Counted from the stretch's first letter, positions 43,901-53,671 are shown. The stretch is DNA of 64,000 nt from Catalinimonas niigatensis (GCF_030506285.1 NZ_CP119422.1:5939501-6003500), one strand, 5' to 3'. Notes: generated from the sequence alone by a model not told the origin. Program-made: numbers and translations.

Positions 43901-44363
43901 GACAGATATTGATCTATACCAATCCGGTACACTTCGCTATCCTTTGGGTTATTTGGAAGATGGAAAATATGTATTATCATTGCAGGCATGGGATACACAC
44001 AACAACAGAAGTTCATCCTCAATTGAATTTTTTGTTTCTGACTCAGATGCACTTACAATTCAAAGTTTTTATAATTACCCAAATCCGTTTCATCAGTCAA
44101 CTTTATTTATTTTAGACCATAATCGTTCTGGAGAGGATCTTTCGGTGAGTATGCAGATTTTTGATAGAGAAGGAAAACAAATTCTGGACATAGAAAAGCA
44201 GTATTTGAATAGCGAAAGCCGTCTTAATTTACTGGACTGGAAGCTTGAAGGGCAAAGCTATCATGTTCTCACTCCAGGTATCTATGTGGTCAATATCAGG
44301 GTGAAATCCTTGGTAGATATGCAGGAAGCTGAGGAAAACTTGAAAATTATTCTAACTAATTAA
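40923..44363 (+). CDS. porU: Type IX secretion system sortase PorU
   Basis: Cell-surface cysteine peptidase of the C25 (gingipain) type that removes the C-terminal sorting domain of type IX secreted proteins and attaches them to the anchor. Signal peptide at the N-terminus; the catalytic pair is visible as GHGNE (His about 651) and TATCEFGRHDD (Cys about 685). The C-terminal part has SFYNYPNPFHQSTLFIL, a FlgD-like sorting domain. A TTG lies one codon upstream, so ATG 40923 is used, giving 1146 residues. Followed by porV within 32 bases, as in other type IX operons. Confidence 0.93.
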   Translation: MHQPYSFLYIFILFLALFVNSAMAQEISVLSTGQWYKFSVPEAGVYKISGAQLAEKGIDIRQIDPQKLGIFGYGGGMLAQPLAKHRYHDLPEVAIYLSGVEDGKFNAEDELLFFAQGPDYLQFVADTEGKYNLQFQKNLYADSAYYFLTTTEGKGIRLVDLPQRNLSNAPLITIFDDYWVHELDEHVILQPGSGREWYGEVFYNGDVNSFAIPTEIATSGEIVLELNALGRTTIPSHFEILLNNQLQGTLELDPILSSTYTDKGKESSIQLVLPSDQLTGKDQLELSLKYTANGDRGQAHLNRFLLSFPRTLNYQSEQLLFRSIESTKNTTSTFQINASVSDAIIWDVSNPLVPAYVQADYSDGKYTFEVDTQSELREFVVFDPAELPQAQWVGQVENQNLSYPQVPDLLIICPPFLKNEAERLAAFRRQHDQLEVEVATTEQVYNQFSSGRQDISAIRNLAKSLYDRQKGKLKYLLLFGKSSYDYKDRVDNNTNLVPTYQSRNAVHPIYSYPSDDYYAFMEEQEGEWEESYRGDHTMDIGVGRLPVKSLQEAQIVVDKLTHYATSEQAFGNWRTRIAFLADDGDNDRYQKDSEQLSEGIFNQYSGFSTQKIYLDAFPQEKYPNQELAPQVNQAVEDVINNGVLLFNYVGHGNEQRLADENVFNVGMISKWDNLDKLPFFVTATCEFGRHDDPNRISGAEELLLNPKGGAIGLVTTARPVFSNTNYLLNLAFYEHIFERVDGEYQRIGDVFMKTKNEALNGRDNRNFSLLADPSMRLAYPHYQIDIDSVLSLSDRKKTDTLKALSEIRFYGEIRDQKNGQRVQQFDGELTLVLHDKPFTMNTRGNEGTVMQFKETNNVIHRGRASVKNGRFIIDFVVPKNITYSAGIGRVSMYAQPKNGKGTDAFGGADNLVVGGSDTNAPIDQSGPEISLYLDDSSFVSGDVTGSTPVLLARLWDEQGINLSRQQTGQEIMASLQKIDGNTPREISLNEFFVTDIDLYQSGTLRYPLGYLEDGKYVLSLQAWDTHNNRSSSSIEFFVSDSDALTIQSFYNYPNPFHQSTLFILDHNRSGEDLSVSMQIFDREGKQILDIEKQYLNSESRLNLLDWKLEGQSYHVLTPGIYVVNIRVKSLVDMQEAEENLKIILTN

Positions 44364-44394
44364 TTATATTTAACGGTAGTAACACCAACTATTC

Positions 44395-45651
44395 ATGTTA
44401 AAGTTATTCAAAACCACTTTACTTACCACAATTAGTTTTCTGGCTAGTGTACAGGCTTTTTCCCAAGCTAGTGTTATTTTGGGGCAAGATGGAAATCGTG
44501 TGATCACTACCGGAGTACCATTCCTTTCCATAACACCCGATGCCCGAGCTGCAGCCATGGGTGATGCCGGGGCAGCTACCTCACCGGATGCTAACTCGAC
44601 TTTCTGGAATGCTGCCAAACTTCCCTTTTTAGAAACAGAGCTTGGAGTATCAGGTTCTTATACCCCTTGGCTGTCCAAAGTAGTAAGTGATATGTCTCTT
44701 TCTTATTTATCCGGCTACAAAAAGATTAATGAGGATCAGGTACTGGCTCTTTCTATGAGTTATTTTGACCTGGGGGATATACAACTTACCAATGACCGGG
44801 GAGATTACTTAAATCTAGTAAGCCCTCGTGAATTTACATTAGCAGGAACTTTTGCCATGAGGCTTGGCGAAAATATTAGTGCAGGTTTGACAGGAAGATT
44901 CATCCATTCCAACCTTTTTGCAGGCACCACTTCAGGAAGTGGGGCAGGAAACGGAAAACCTGGCATTAGTGCTGCAGCGGATATCAGTGTGTTTTACAGC
45001 AAAGAAGCGATAGTAGGTGGAAAAAAGAACAACATTGCCTTCGGCGGGGTGATTTCCAATATTGGCCCCAAAATTACCTATCTGGATGAGAATGAAGCGG
45101 ACTTTTTACCTACCAATCTCCGTTTGGGAACTGCCTTCACCACCAATCTGGACCCATTCAACAAACTGACTTTTGCTTTTGACATCAACAAACTTTTGGT
45201 TCCTACGCCTCCTATCTATGCGCGTGATGACAATGGCGTGATTATACGTGAAGATCCCAATGATCCGAATAGTGATCCTGTAATTGCACGTGGAAAAGAT
45301 CCTGACCGTGGTCTGTTGGCAGGTATGTTTGGTTCTTTTGGCGATGCACCTGATGGATTTAATGAAGAGATAGAAGAGCTCATGCTTTCTTTTGGTGTAG
45401 AATATTGGTACAATGATCTATTTGCCGTACGGACTGGCTACTATTACGAAAATCAAGATAAAGGCGACCGCCGTTATTTTACCGCAGGATTGGGACTACG
45501 CTATCAGGTATTCGGCGTTGACTTCGCGTATCTTCTACCTCAGGGAACAAAACCTGGACGTACACATCCTTTACAGGAAACATTAAGGGTTACTCTACAA
45601 TTTAACTTAGACAGAGGAACACAGGAATCTGTGACAGAAGAAGGAAAATAA
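44395..45651 (+). CDS. porV: Type IX secretion outer-membrane protein PorV
   Basis: Outer-membrane barrel (PorV/LptO) that works with PorU in moving type IX substrates to the surface. Signal peptide (MLKLFKTTLLTTISFLASVQ) then FLSITPDARAAAMGDAGAATS, the PorV N-terminal signature, and a FadL-like barrel ending RVTLQFNLDRG. 418 residues as expected. It directly follows porU and precedes the YebC-family gene at 45661 by 9 bases, so at least these three are likely co-transcribed. Confidence 0.92.
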   Translation: MLKLFKTTLLTTISFLASVQAFSQASVILGQDGNRVITTGVPFLSITPDARAAAMGDAGAATSPDANSTFWNAAKLPFLETELGVSGSYTPWLSKVVSDMSLSYLSGYKKINEDQVLALSMSYFDLGDIQLTNDRGDYLNLVSPREFTLAGTFAMRLGENISAGLTGRFIHSNLFAGTTSGSGAGNGKPGISAAADISVFYSKEAIVGGKKNNIAFGGVISNIGPKITYLDENEADFLPTNLRLGTAFTTNLDPFNKLTFAFDINKLLVPTPPIYARDDNGVIIREDPNDPNSDPVIARGKDPDRGLLAGMFGSFGDAPDGFNEEIEELMLSFGVEYWYNDLFAVRTGYYYENQDKGDRRYFTAGLGLRYQVFGVDFAYLLPQGTKPGRTHPLQETLRVTLQFNLDRGTQESVTEEGK

Positions 45652-45660
45652 ATACTCAGA

Positions 45661-46413
45661 ATGGCAGGACATAGTAAATGGGCTAACATCAAGCGAAGAA
45701 AAGGGGCGCAGGATGCCAGGCGCGCTAAGGTCTTTACCAAACTCATCAAAGAAATTACTGTATCAGCAAAAGAAGCAGGTCCAGATCCTGATGCCAATCC
45801 CCGGCTCAGGCTGGCGATTCAGAACGCCAAGGGCGCTAATATGCCCAAGGATACCATAGAAAGGGCAATCACCAAAGGTTCGGATGCTGACGCCGAAGAT
45901 TATTCAGATCTTACTTATGAAGGTTATGCTCCCCATGGTGTGGCTGTTTTTGTAGAATGTACTACCGATAATCTTAACCGTACTGTCTCCAGTATACGCT
46001 CCATCTTTACCAAAAATGGAGGCAGTTTGAGTAAAAATGGTTCTGTAGAATTTATGTTCGACCGCAAAGGTATATTCAGTTTTCGTCGCCCTGAGCATTT
46101 GGAAGATGAAGATGCTTTCATGCTAGAGCTTATTGACGGAGGGGCCGAGGAAGTAGCGTTTGACCATGAAAATAATGATGTGCAGGTCAGTACTGCTATG
46201 GAGGATTTTGGCAGCCTGCAAAACAAGCTAGAAGAGTTGCATATTGAAACCGAAACAGCTGAGCTCCAGCGTATTCCTACCACTACTGTCAAAGTAGAAA
46301 ATGATGACTTTCTTAGCGTCATTAAACTTATAGATGCGCTGGAAGATGATGATGACGTAGCCAAAGTTTATCATAATCTGGAAGCCACCGAAGCACAGAT
46401 GGAAATGATTTAG
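45661..46413 (+). CDS. YebC/PmpR-family protein
   Basis: Member of the YebC/TACO1 family, long described as DNA-binding regulators; recent work also ties the family to translation of difficult sequences. Recognisable parts: MAGHSKWANIKRRKGAQDA, PKDTIERAI, YEGYAPHGVAVFVE, FDRKGIFSF and EDDDDVAKVYHNLE. 250 residues, full length. It sits 9 bases behind porV and converges on the NFACT gene, from which it is separated by only 6 bases. Confidence 0.93.
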   Translation: MAGHSKWANIKRRKGAQDARRAKVFTKLIKEITVSAKEAGPDPDANPRLRLAIQNAKGANMPKDTIERAITKGSDADAEDYSDLTYEGYAPHGVAVFVECTTDNLNRTVSSIRSIFTKNGGSLSKNGSVEFMFDRKGIFSFRRPEHLEDEDAFMLELIDGGAEEVAFDHENNDVQVSTAMEDFGSLQNKLEELHIETETAELQRIPTTTVKVENDDFLSVIKLIDALEDDDDVAKVYHNLEATEAQMEMI

Positions 46414-46419
46414 CCGGAC

Positions 46420-48000
46420 TCAGCTGGGTTTTCCGGGTTCTACCATAATCACATCTTCCTGACTGACAATAACTTGTCCTGCCAGCAAATTTTTTGACTT
46501 TCGCACATACTTTCGGGGCGTTACAATCACCGGACAAAGACTGTCTGATTTTCTCTTGGAATAAAATGCAGCCAAAGCAGCCGCTTTTTCTATTACCGAT
46601 TTTGGAAAGTTTTTGCCAGCCTGATATTTAATCAACACATGAGAACCGGGGACATCTTTGGCATGCAGCCAGAGGTCTTCTTTCCAGCTGTATTCTCTGA
46701 GCAGAGTATCATTGCTTTTTGCATTCTTGCCTATCAGTACCTGAAAGCCCTCAATGGTAAAACTTTTGTAAGGCAGTACTTCCTCTTTCTCTGTAAGGGT
46801 TTCCTGTAAATGATTTTCTTTGGTGTACTGACGAATTCTTTTCACATCTTCCAAAGCTTCCAGATTTTCCAAATGTTCATACAATCTCAATAGTTTTTCC
46901 TCCTTTTGAGAGATATTTTCTTTTAGCTTGGCAAGCTCAATCTTTTGGTTTTTTGATTTGCGATAGAGCGTTTCAGCATTTTTTTGCGGAGTAAGATGCT
47001 GCTTAAGTTTAATTTCAATCGGCTGATTGGTATAGAAATTATTGAACACTACTTTACTACTATTAGGAGGAATTTGATGCATATTGGCCATGATGATATC
47101 CGCAATCTGGCTGTATTGTGTTCCATTCTCCAGTTCCTCCAGCTTTTCATGGTTTTTTTGTATATAATTTTCAGTTTGAGAGATTTGCTTGTCCAGTTTT
47201 TTCAATAAACCACCTTTCTCCTGCATCAGGTGTATATCCCTGACATATTTGAGAAAGAAATGATTGATCGCTGCAATAGGGTCCTGAAAATTTTCATCAA
47301 TTTCACCGATCTCCAGCAACGAAAGATGTAAATTACCTCTGATAAAAGTGGTGTAGATGGCCTGGGGAGATTCCAGTTCCTGAAGCATCTGTTCCAGCAT
47401 GCTCCACTTTTCTTCCAAAGAAAGTAAAGTGTATCCTTTCTTTTCCAGAAAAATGGCTGGAACCGGTCCAAATGTTGGATAGAGCTTATTAGGATTTCCT
47501 TTTTTCGCCACAAAATGCTCAAAAGAATGCTCAATTTCTAACGGCAAATGATGGATATTCAGATGCTCATCTTTGCTGAGCTGGTGTTTGAAAATATCCA
47601 GTACCTCATTATCCTTCAGCAGTATGATGTTGGAGCGATTGCCATGCATTTTGAAAAGAAGCTGGAAATGTTCTGTTGTATCTTCTCTTTCTAAAGTTAT
47701 AGAAAAGCTCCTGTCATTGGGAGTCTGGATAACCTCCCTAACTTTACAGCCGAGCACCTGACCAAAGAGGTCCACACTGTTTTTTTTGCTCCGCTGAAAA
47801 TCTTCAGGAAAGTGAAGACAGGAGAACTGACTTCCTAATAGCGCTTTGATATAAAATTCCTCATGCGGGGCATCGGAGTTGCTAAACCCAAGGATGAGTT
47901 CTTCTTTATGTTGGCTAAAGCAAGTAAGCAATACCCGGGATTGTAGCTGTTCCTGAAGTTTTTTGCTCAATAGCCGAAAAAAATAATAATTATTGTGCAC
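46420..48000 (-). CDS. NFACT-family protein (RqcH/Rqc2-like)
   Basis: Ribosome-associated quality-control protein of the NFACT family (bacterial RqcH, eukaryotic Rqc2/NEMF), which in known members binds stalled 50S-peptidyl-tRNA and adds C-terminal alanine tails. The N-terminal NFACT-N begins HNNYYFFRLLSKKLQEQL, a coiled-coil region is in the middle, and the C-terminal NFACT-R domain is plain (WKEDLWLHAKDVPGSHVLIK and SKRKSDSLCPVIVTP). Start is GTG at 48000, fitting the family opening MHNNY. Its start overlaps the miaA end by 11 bases. 526 residues. Confidence 0.92.
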   Translation of the reverse strand: MHNNYYFFRLLSKKLQEQLQSRVLLTCFSQHKEELILGFSNSDAPHEEFYIKALLGSQFSCLHFPEDFQRSKKNSVDLFGQVLGCKVREVIQTPNDRSFSITLEREDTTEHFQLLFKMHGNRSNIILLKDNEVLDIFKHQLSKDEHLNIHHLPLEIEHSFEHFVAKKGNPNKLYPTFGPVPAIFLEKKGYTLLSLEEKWSMLEQMLQELESPQAIYTTFIRGNLHLSLLEIGEIDENFQDPIAAINHFFLKYVRDIHLMQEKGGLLKKLDKQISQTENYIQKNHEKLEELENGTQYSQIADIIMANMHQIPPNSSKVVFNNFYTNQPIEIKLKQHLTPQKNAETLYRKSKNQKIELAKLKENISQKEEKLLRLYEHLENLEALEDVKRIRQYTKENHLQETLTEKEEVLPYKSFTIEGFQVLIGKNAKSNDTLLREYSWKEDLWLHAKDVPGSHVLIKYQAGKNFPKSVIEKAAALAAFYSKRKSDSLCPVIVTPRKYVRKSKNLLAGQVIVSQEDVIMVEPGKPS

Positions 48001-48934
48001 GATTATTTAGTCTTTGCGTCAGATATTCTTTCATTTCATTCATGGCGAGTGCTTCTCTGCCACTGAGATCAAACCATTGGATCTCGCTATCTTTTCTGAA
48101 CCAGGTAGCCTGCCTTTTGGCAAAACGACGGGTATTTCTTTTGATCAGACGAATAGCTTCACGTTCATCATAAGCACCTTCCAGGTAGGGAAAAACCTCC
48201 TGATAGCCCACGGTCTGCAAGGCATTTGCTTTACGATGAGGGTAGAGCGCTTTCACTTCATCAAATAAACCTTGCCCGATCATTTGATCTACCCTGGTGT
48301 TGATTCTTTGGTAAAGCTCTTCACGATTACGGCTCAAACCAATTTTCAGGATCTGAAAAGGCCGGTCTTCCTGCTTTGGCTTCTTATTTCTAAAAGAAGA
48401 GTAAGGCTTTCCGGTAGCATGATATACTTCTAATGCCCGCAAAATTCTTCTATGGTTATAAAGGTCCACCTGCTCAAAATAATGCAAATCTACTTTCTTT
48501 AACTTATCTATTAGGCTTTGCAGACCTTCATTTTCTAATTTCAATTGTAATTGATTCCTGATATCTTCAGGAATATCCGGCATTTCATCAATCCCCTCGC
48601 ATAAGGTTTTTACATATAAACCAGAACCACCGGTAGCTAGGGCTACTGCTTTTTGTTGAAATATTTTATACAAAGATTGTAATGCGTCCTGCTCAAATTG
48701 TTTTACATCATAACTATCCAGTACAGAAAGAAAATCTACCAAATGATGAGTGACTAGGGCTTGTTCAGCAGAAGATGGTTTTGCAGTGCCTATATTCATT
48801 TCTTTATAAAACTGACGCGAATCAGTAGAAATGATTTCTGTGCCAAGCCAAAGTGCAAGCTCAATTGCTATATTCGTCTTTCCGATCGCTGTAGGTCCTA
48901 CTAAAAGTATAAGAGTTGGGGTATTTTTTTGCAT
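47990..48934 (-). CDS. miaA: tRNA dimethylallyltransferase
   Basis: Transfers a dimethylallyl group from DMAPP to A37 of tRNAs that read codons starting with U. The P-loop GPTAIGKTNIAIELA, the DSRQFYKEMNIGTAKPS signature and the TGGSGLYVKTL segment are all present. 314 residues, full length. It overlaps the NFACT gene by 11 bases, suggesting co-transcription on the minus strand. It is divergent from the large kinase gene at 49007. Confidence 0.95.
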   Translation of the reverse strand: MQKNTPTLILLVGPTAIGKTNIAIELALWLGTEIISTDSRQFYKEMNIGTAKPSSAEQALVTHHLVDFLSVLDSYDVKQFEQDALQSLYKIFQQKAVALATGGSGLYVKTLCEGIDEMPDIPEDIRNQLQLKLENEGLQSLIDKLKKVDLHYFEQVDLYNHRRILRALEVYHATGKPYSSFRNKKPKQEDRPFQILKIGLSRNREELYQRINTRVDQMIGQGLFDEVKALYPHRKANALQTVGYQEVFPYLEGAYDEREAIRLIKRNTRRFAKRQATWFRKDSEIQWFDLSGREALAMNEMKEYLTQRLNNRAQ

Positions 48935-49006
48935 TCATTGGTGCTTTTATGGCAAGTCTTTGATAAATGAGACGTTAATAAATAAATTAGCCTTTATTTT
49001 TTGAGT

Positions 49007-52000
49007 ATGAATGACAATTCTAATCAAGAGGAGCGAGAGTATAAAAAAATATCAGATTTTTTGCTGGTGAACGGACATCTTCCTTTACTCTTGATAATTA
49101 TAAAGTACAATCGTGAAGGTTGGAAAATTGTTGATGAGAAAGCGAATCATTTATTCGATGCATACCTGAATATAGCTCCTGAGGGGAGATCAGTACTGCT
49201 TCATTGTCTGCACGATGACTCTAAAGAAGCGCTACAAAAAGCATTTCAGGATATTTCAGAAAATCAGCAGCCTGAGTTAGCCCTTGAACTTAAAATTCAT
49301 GTTGAAAATACTATTCTGAAAACAGGAGCAAAACTAATGTTCCTTTCTCAGCAGAAAAGCCAGACGGGAGATCAGATGAGTTTGGGATTGATTTTGTTGG
49401 ATAACAAGCGTAATACTTTTCTACAGAAGTCAACGGTTTCTTTTGATCAACTGCAAGCATCTCTTATGCATGCAAATCTGCTTGCGGTAAGTGTAGATCC
49501 TGCCGGAATGATTACTTATGCCAATCTGGCCATGCAGGAAACCCTGGAAGAAAGTGATGCAGAACTCAGGGGGAATAATTTATTTGATGAATTTATTCCG
49601 CTCAGGGAGAAGAAACTGAGCATGCAACAGTTTCTGGAGATGGCTGCGCATAATGACATACACGTCAACCTCAAAAGAAATATACAGACCAAAAGTGGAA
49701 AGCTGGTTAAGCTCAACCTTACCAGTATTATTTACCATGAAGCTCATGATGCGTTTTCCGGCCTTACCATTCTTGCTGAAAATATTTCAGAACAGAAGGA
49801 AGTAAAGCGCAAGCTACAGGAAAAAAACAAGCAGTTAGCTGAGCTTTTTAACACTGCTTTTGACTTTATTCAAATATTTAATGAATCGGGTGAAATTCTG
49901 TTTGTAAACAAGGCCTGGCGTGATAAAATGGGCTATACTGATGAAGAAGTAGTCAAGCTTAACTTCAGGGATTTGATTCATCCTCATTATTTACAAAATA
50001 CATCGGACTATCTGGTTAAACTTAAAAATGAAGAAGTTGGAGGTAAATTCCAGACTATTTTTATCAACAAGGCCGGGCAAAAGATCTTTGTTTCAGGTAG
50101 CATCACTGTCAAAAGAAGTAATGAAAACAAAGTAGAGTACAGAGGGATTTTTCATGATATCAGCGAACAGGTAAAGGCTGAGCGAGCGCAAAATCTGTAC
50201 AACAGCATCGCCAATCTAACCATACATAGTCCGGACCTGGATACTCTTTATTTCAATATCCACCGTGAGTTGAAGAGAGTACTTCAGGCTGATAATTTCT
50301 ACATAGCTTTGGTAGGAGAAGATAATAAGGTTAGCTTTCCCTATCATGTAACAGGCTACAAGCAAAGTATCAGCATTGAGGAAAACCTTCAGCACCAGAT
50401 TGATCTGGTCAATTATGTACTGGCTAACAACAGGCCCACATTTTTGTATGAGGAAGATCTGAATGAATTAATTACTTCTGATGTAATTAAGCCATTTTCA
50501 GTAGTTCCACAGGTTTGGCTGGGTGTCCCCCTAAAGATCAAGAATAGAACGATAGGATTGCTTTCTCTGCAACATTATATGACTGGGGAGGGGCTAACGC
50601 CCAGGGATTTAGAGCTGCTGGACTTTGTATCGGGTCAGGTAGCTCTGGCAGTAGAGAGAAAATTGAATGAAGAAAAGCTTAATGAGCAGACCAGCAGGTT
50701 GCATGCCATATTTCAAAGCAGTTCTCATATGATCTGGTCTATAGATCGTTCTATGCGCCTGACTACCTTTAATAAGAATTTTGAGAAGTTTGCAAAGCTT
50801 CGTTATGGTGCAAATCCCTTAGTAGGTGAAGTTTTTAATCAGGCTTCTCAGGAAGCTACTCAGAAATACCTTGAAATCTGGCAGAAACGCTATGAAATGG
50901 CTTTAGAGGGGATACCTTCAGAGTATGAATTACATTTAGGAACGCAGGAGCATAATCAAAAATGGTTTCAAATATTTATCAATCCGATCTATCGTGAGGA
51001 TGGAACCATCAGAGAAGTTTCGGGCATAGCCCATGATGTATCCATCAAAAAAGAATCAGAACTTTCGGTCATTGAAAGTGAGGAAAAATTCAGAAATATC
51101 TTTGAGTCATTTCAGGACATCTATTTTAGATGTCGTCTGGATGGTACCATCACTTTAATCAGCCCCTCTGTCAATGAACTTACAGATTACGAAACATACG
51201 AGGTGGTAGGAAGAAATATTACCAACTACTATCTCTACGATAGCCGTACCAAAAACCTGATACGGCAGTTGGTGAAGTATAAGAAAGTAAGAAACTTTGA
51301 AGCTTCCGTCATCAAATCTGACGGAGATCTCTTGCAATGTATCTGCAACGTGCGACTGATCTACAATTACTCAAAACGACCGGTAGAAATAGAAGGAGTG
51401 GCCCGGGATATTACCCAGCTCAAAAAGGCAAGTCAGGATTTGCAAAGGGCCAAAGAAGTAGCAGAGCGCTCGCTACAGGTAAAAGAGGGCTTTCTTGCCA
51501 ATATGAGCCACGAGATCAGGACGCCTATGAATGGGATCATTAGTATGATTGATTTGCTGGCTGATACTCCTTTGGATGACGAACAGGATGATTATGTGCA
51601 GACCATCAAGAAGTCTTCAGAAGTACTTTTAAATATCTTAAATGACATCCTGGATTTGTCTAAGATTGAAGCTGGCAAAATGAAGCTGAACAAGAGTATT
51701 GTTTCTCTGGACTCTGTATTGGGCAAAGTACATGCACTCTTCTTACAACAGGCACGCCTCAAGGATATAAGGATCGGCTATACACTGGAAAAAGGACTGC
51801 CAGAATATGTAAAAATAGATGAAACCAGGGTTTTACAAATTTTGTCTAATCTTACGTCTAATGCTATCAAATTTACCGATAGGGAAGGAAAAGTAAATAT
51901 TCATGTTTCAAAGCTTCAAGACGAAGCAGATGGGCTAACTGGCAATGAGTTCATTTTAAAAATAACAGTACAGGATACGGGAATAGGAATCCCAAAAAAA

Positions 52001-53017
52001 GCCCAGCAGGAATTGTTTCAGAATTTTAGTCAGATAGACAGTTCAGTTACAAAAAAATATAAAGGTACAGGTTTAGGCCTTGCCATTTCCAAACAATTAG
52101 CTTCTTTAATGGAGGGAAATATAGGCGTTGAGTCAGTCGATGGAAAGGGAAGTAGCTTTTGGTTTACCATCAAAACAGTGGGGGAAGGAGCTCCTGAAGA
52201 AGTGCCACAAACGAATGAGGCATCCCTTCAGTTTTTGGAAGAAATGCGTCCTAAAGTGTTATTGGTGGATGATAATCTGGTAAACAGGAAAGTGTCCGGT
52301 AAGATCATGGAGAAAGCCCATTGTAAAGTTATTTTGGCTGAAAGTGGAAAGCAGGCCATTGAACTGGTAAAGCAACATTCTTTTGATGTAATCTTCATGG
52401 ATATACAGATGCCAGAGATGGATGGAATGGCTGCTACCAAAGCCATACGTGCTCTCGGATTGGAGACAGTACCTCCTGTCATTGCGATGACTGCCTATTC
52501 TATGCAAGGAGATAAAGAAAAATTTATCAATGCTGGCTTAGATGATTATATCTCTAAACCTATACGTCCTAAAATTCTGGTAGAAAAGCTGGTAGAGACG
52601 TTGCAAACAGCTTCTCATGAAAGTCATGCTGGTCTATCCACAGAATACCAGGAGCATTTAGAACAGAAAATTATAAATTATGATGTACTTAAGGATTTAG
52701 AAAAATACGGGGGAAAAGAAATTATCATAGATGCACTGGATGATTTTGAAAAGGAGGCTGAATCTCTTATTAATTCTTGTACAGAATCATTTAAAAAAGA
52801 AAATTATGATGATATTTTAAGTAAATTGCACACATTGAAAGGCAATGCCAGCACCCTTGGAATAGATCGTTTAGCAAAGCTAGTAAGCCGGATAGAGGCG
52901 GATCTTAAACTTGACAAAACATCTTCTCTACCTCATGATATGGCAAGTCTGCAATCATATTTTTCAGAATTTCAACGCGAATTCAAAAGCTTTTTAAATT
53001 TGTATACAAATGGCTAA
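49007..53017 (+). CDS. Hybrid sensor histidine kinase with REC and Hpt
   Basis: Cytoplasmic multi-domain kinase, 1336 residues. From the start: a divergent sensor region and PAS domains (about 150-265 and 280-395), GAF (about 400-545), two more PAS domains (about 565-685 and 695-810), HisKA (H-box NMSHEIRTPMNG, about 830), HATPase (LTSNAIKFTDREG, GIGIPKKAQQELF, GTGLGLAISKQL), receiver domain (VLLVDDNLVNRK, IFMDIQMPEMDG, about 1085-1200) and a C-terminal Hpt (KLHTLKGNASTLGID). No membrane segment is seen, so the signal is probably internal. ATG 49007 is used, two codons behind a TTG. It overlaps the following receiver gene by 8 bases. Confidence 0.93.
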   Translation: MNDNSNQEEREYKKISDFLLVNGHLPLLLIIIKYNREGWKIVDEKANHLFDAYLNIAPEGRSVLLHCLHDDSKEALQKAFQDISENQQPELALELKIHVENTILKTGAKLMFLSQQKSQTGDQMSLGLILLDNKRNTFLQKSTVSFDQLQASLMHANLLAVSVDPAGMITYANLAMQETLEESDAELRGNNLFDEFIPLREKKLSMQQFLEMAAHNDIHVNLKRNIQTKSGKLVKLNLTSIIYHEAHDAFSGLTILAENISEQKEVKRKLQEKNKQLAELFNTAFDFIQIFNESGEILFVNKAWRDKMGYTDEEVVKLNFRDLIHPHYLQNTSDYLVKLKNEEVGGKFQTIFINKAGQKIFVSGSITVKRSNENKVEYRGIFHDISEQVKAERAQNLYNSIANLTIHSPDLDTLYFNIHRELKRVLQADNFYIALVGEDNKVSFPYHVTGYKQSISIEENLQHQIDLVNYVLANNRPTFLYEEDLNELITSDVIKPFSVVPQVWLGVPLKIKNRTIGLLSLQHYMTGEGLTPRDLELLDFVSGQVALAVERKLNEEKLNEQTSRLHAIFQSSSHMIWSIDRSMRLTTFNKNFEKFAKLRYGANPLVGEVFNQASQEATQKYLEIWQKRYEMALEGIPSEYELHLGTQEHNQKWFQIFINPIYREDGTIREVSGIAHDVSIKKESELSVIESEEKFRNIFESFQDIYFRCRLDGTITLISPSVNELTDYETYEVVGRNITNYYLYDSRTKNLIRQLVKYKKVRNFEASVIKSDGDLLQCICNVRLIYNYSKRPVEIEGVARDITQLKKASQDLQRAKEVAERSLQVKEGFLANMSHEIRTPMNGIISMIDLLADTPLDDEQDDYVQTIKKSSEVLLNILNDILDLSKIEAGKMKLNKSIVSLDSVLGKVHALFLQQARLKDIRIGYTLEKGLPEYVKIDETRVLQILSNLTSNAIKFTDREGKVNIHVSKLQDEADGLTGNEFILKITVQDTGIGIPKKAQQELFQNFSQIDSSVTKKYKGTGLGLAISKQLASLMEGNIGVESVDGKGSSFWFTIKTVGEGAPEEVPQTNEASLQFLEEMRPKVLLVDDNLVNRKVSGKIMEKAHCKVILAESGKQAIELVKQHSFDVIFMDIQMPEMDGMAATKAIRALGLETVPPVIAMTAYSMQGDKEKFINAGLDDYISKPIRPKILVEKLVETLQTASHESHAGLSTEYQEHLEQKIINYDVLKDLEKYGGKEIIIDALDDFEKEAESLINSCTESFKKENYDDILSKLHTLKGNASTLGIDRLAKLVSRIEADLKLDKTSSLPHDMASLQSYFSEFQREFKSFLNLYTNG

Positions 53018-53387
53018 TTTCAAAAAAGTACTAGTAGCTGAAGACAGCTCAGTAATTCAAAATTTAACCAAAAAAGTCCTCCAGTTTCAGAATTATGACA
53101 TTGATTCTGTTAAAAACGGAGAAGAAGTACTGAAAGCTATTGAGACTAACGAGTATGATATCATCCTGATGGATATTGGTATGCCCAAAATGGATGGTAT
53201 GGAATGTACTCGGCAGATCAGAGCTTTGGCTGATAAACAAAAAGCAAATATTCCCATTGTCGCTATTACCGGTAATGCCAAGAATTACTCTGAAGAAGAG
53301 TTTAATAATGCAGGTATCAATGAATATATTCAAAAACCCATAAACTTTGATCACCTGGTAGAGGTAGTTAAGAAATTTACGAGCTAA
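53010..53387 (+). CDS. Stand-alone response regulator receiver
   Basis: Single receiver domain of 125 residues: VLVAEDSSVIQN (acidic pocket), the phosphoacceptor in IILMDIGMPKMDG, VAITGNA and the Lys in YIQKPINF. No output domain, so it may pass phosphate on or act through protein contacts. It starts inside the end of the hybrid kinase gene (8-base overlap), and is the natural partner of that kinase's Hpt. Confidence 0.93.
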   Translation: MANFKKVLVAEDSSVIQNLTKKVLQFQNYDIDSVKNGEEVLKAIETNEYDIILMDIGMPKMDGMECTRQIRALADKQKANIPIVAITGNAKNYSEEEFNNAGINEYIQKPINFDHLVEVVKKFTS

Positions 53388-53671
53388 TGGCTGGTGGAGA
53401 AATTAAATACACTAAACATTTTTTGAATAAGCTTGAGGACATGTTTGCTGAGTCAGACTATGTGCTCCGGTATGAAAAAGGTAATTTTAAGTCCGGATAC
53501 TGTGTATTGAAAGAAACGAAAATTGCCATTATCAATAAATATTATCCTCTGGAAGGAAAGATCAACTGTCTTATGGATATCATCAAGTTGGTAGATATGG
53601 ACATTGAACAGTTAAGTGATAAGAACAGAAAATTTTTGTTGGATATACTGGAAAATCCCTCTACAGTTTGA
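53387..53671 (+). CDS. Unknown 94-residue protein in the kinase operon
   Basis: Short acidic/basic mixed protein without signal or membrane segment: starts MAGGEIKYTKHFLNKLEDMF and contains YVLRYEKGNFKSGYCVL. I do not recognise a named family. It overlaps the receiver gene by one base (TAATG) and the MBL-fold gene by four, so it is translationally coupled to both, which argues for a role in the same pathway. The coupling and the clean frame make it a real gene. Confidence 0.82.
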   Translation: MAGGEIKYTKHFLNKLEDMFAESDYVLRYEKGNFKSGYCVLKETKIAIINKYYPLEGKINCLMDIIKLVDMDIEQLSDKNRKFLLDILENPSTV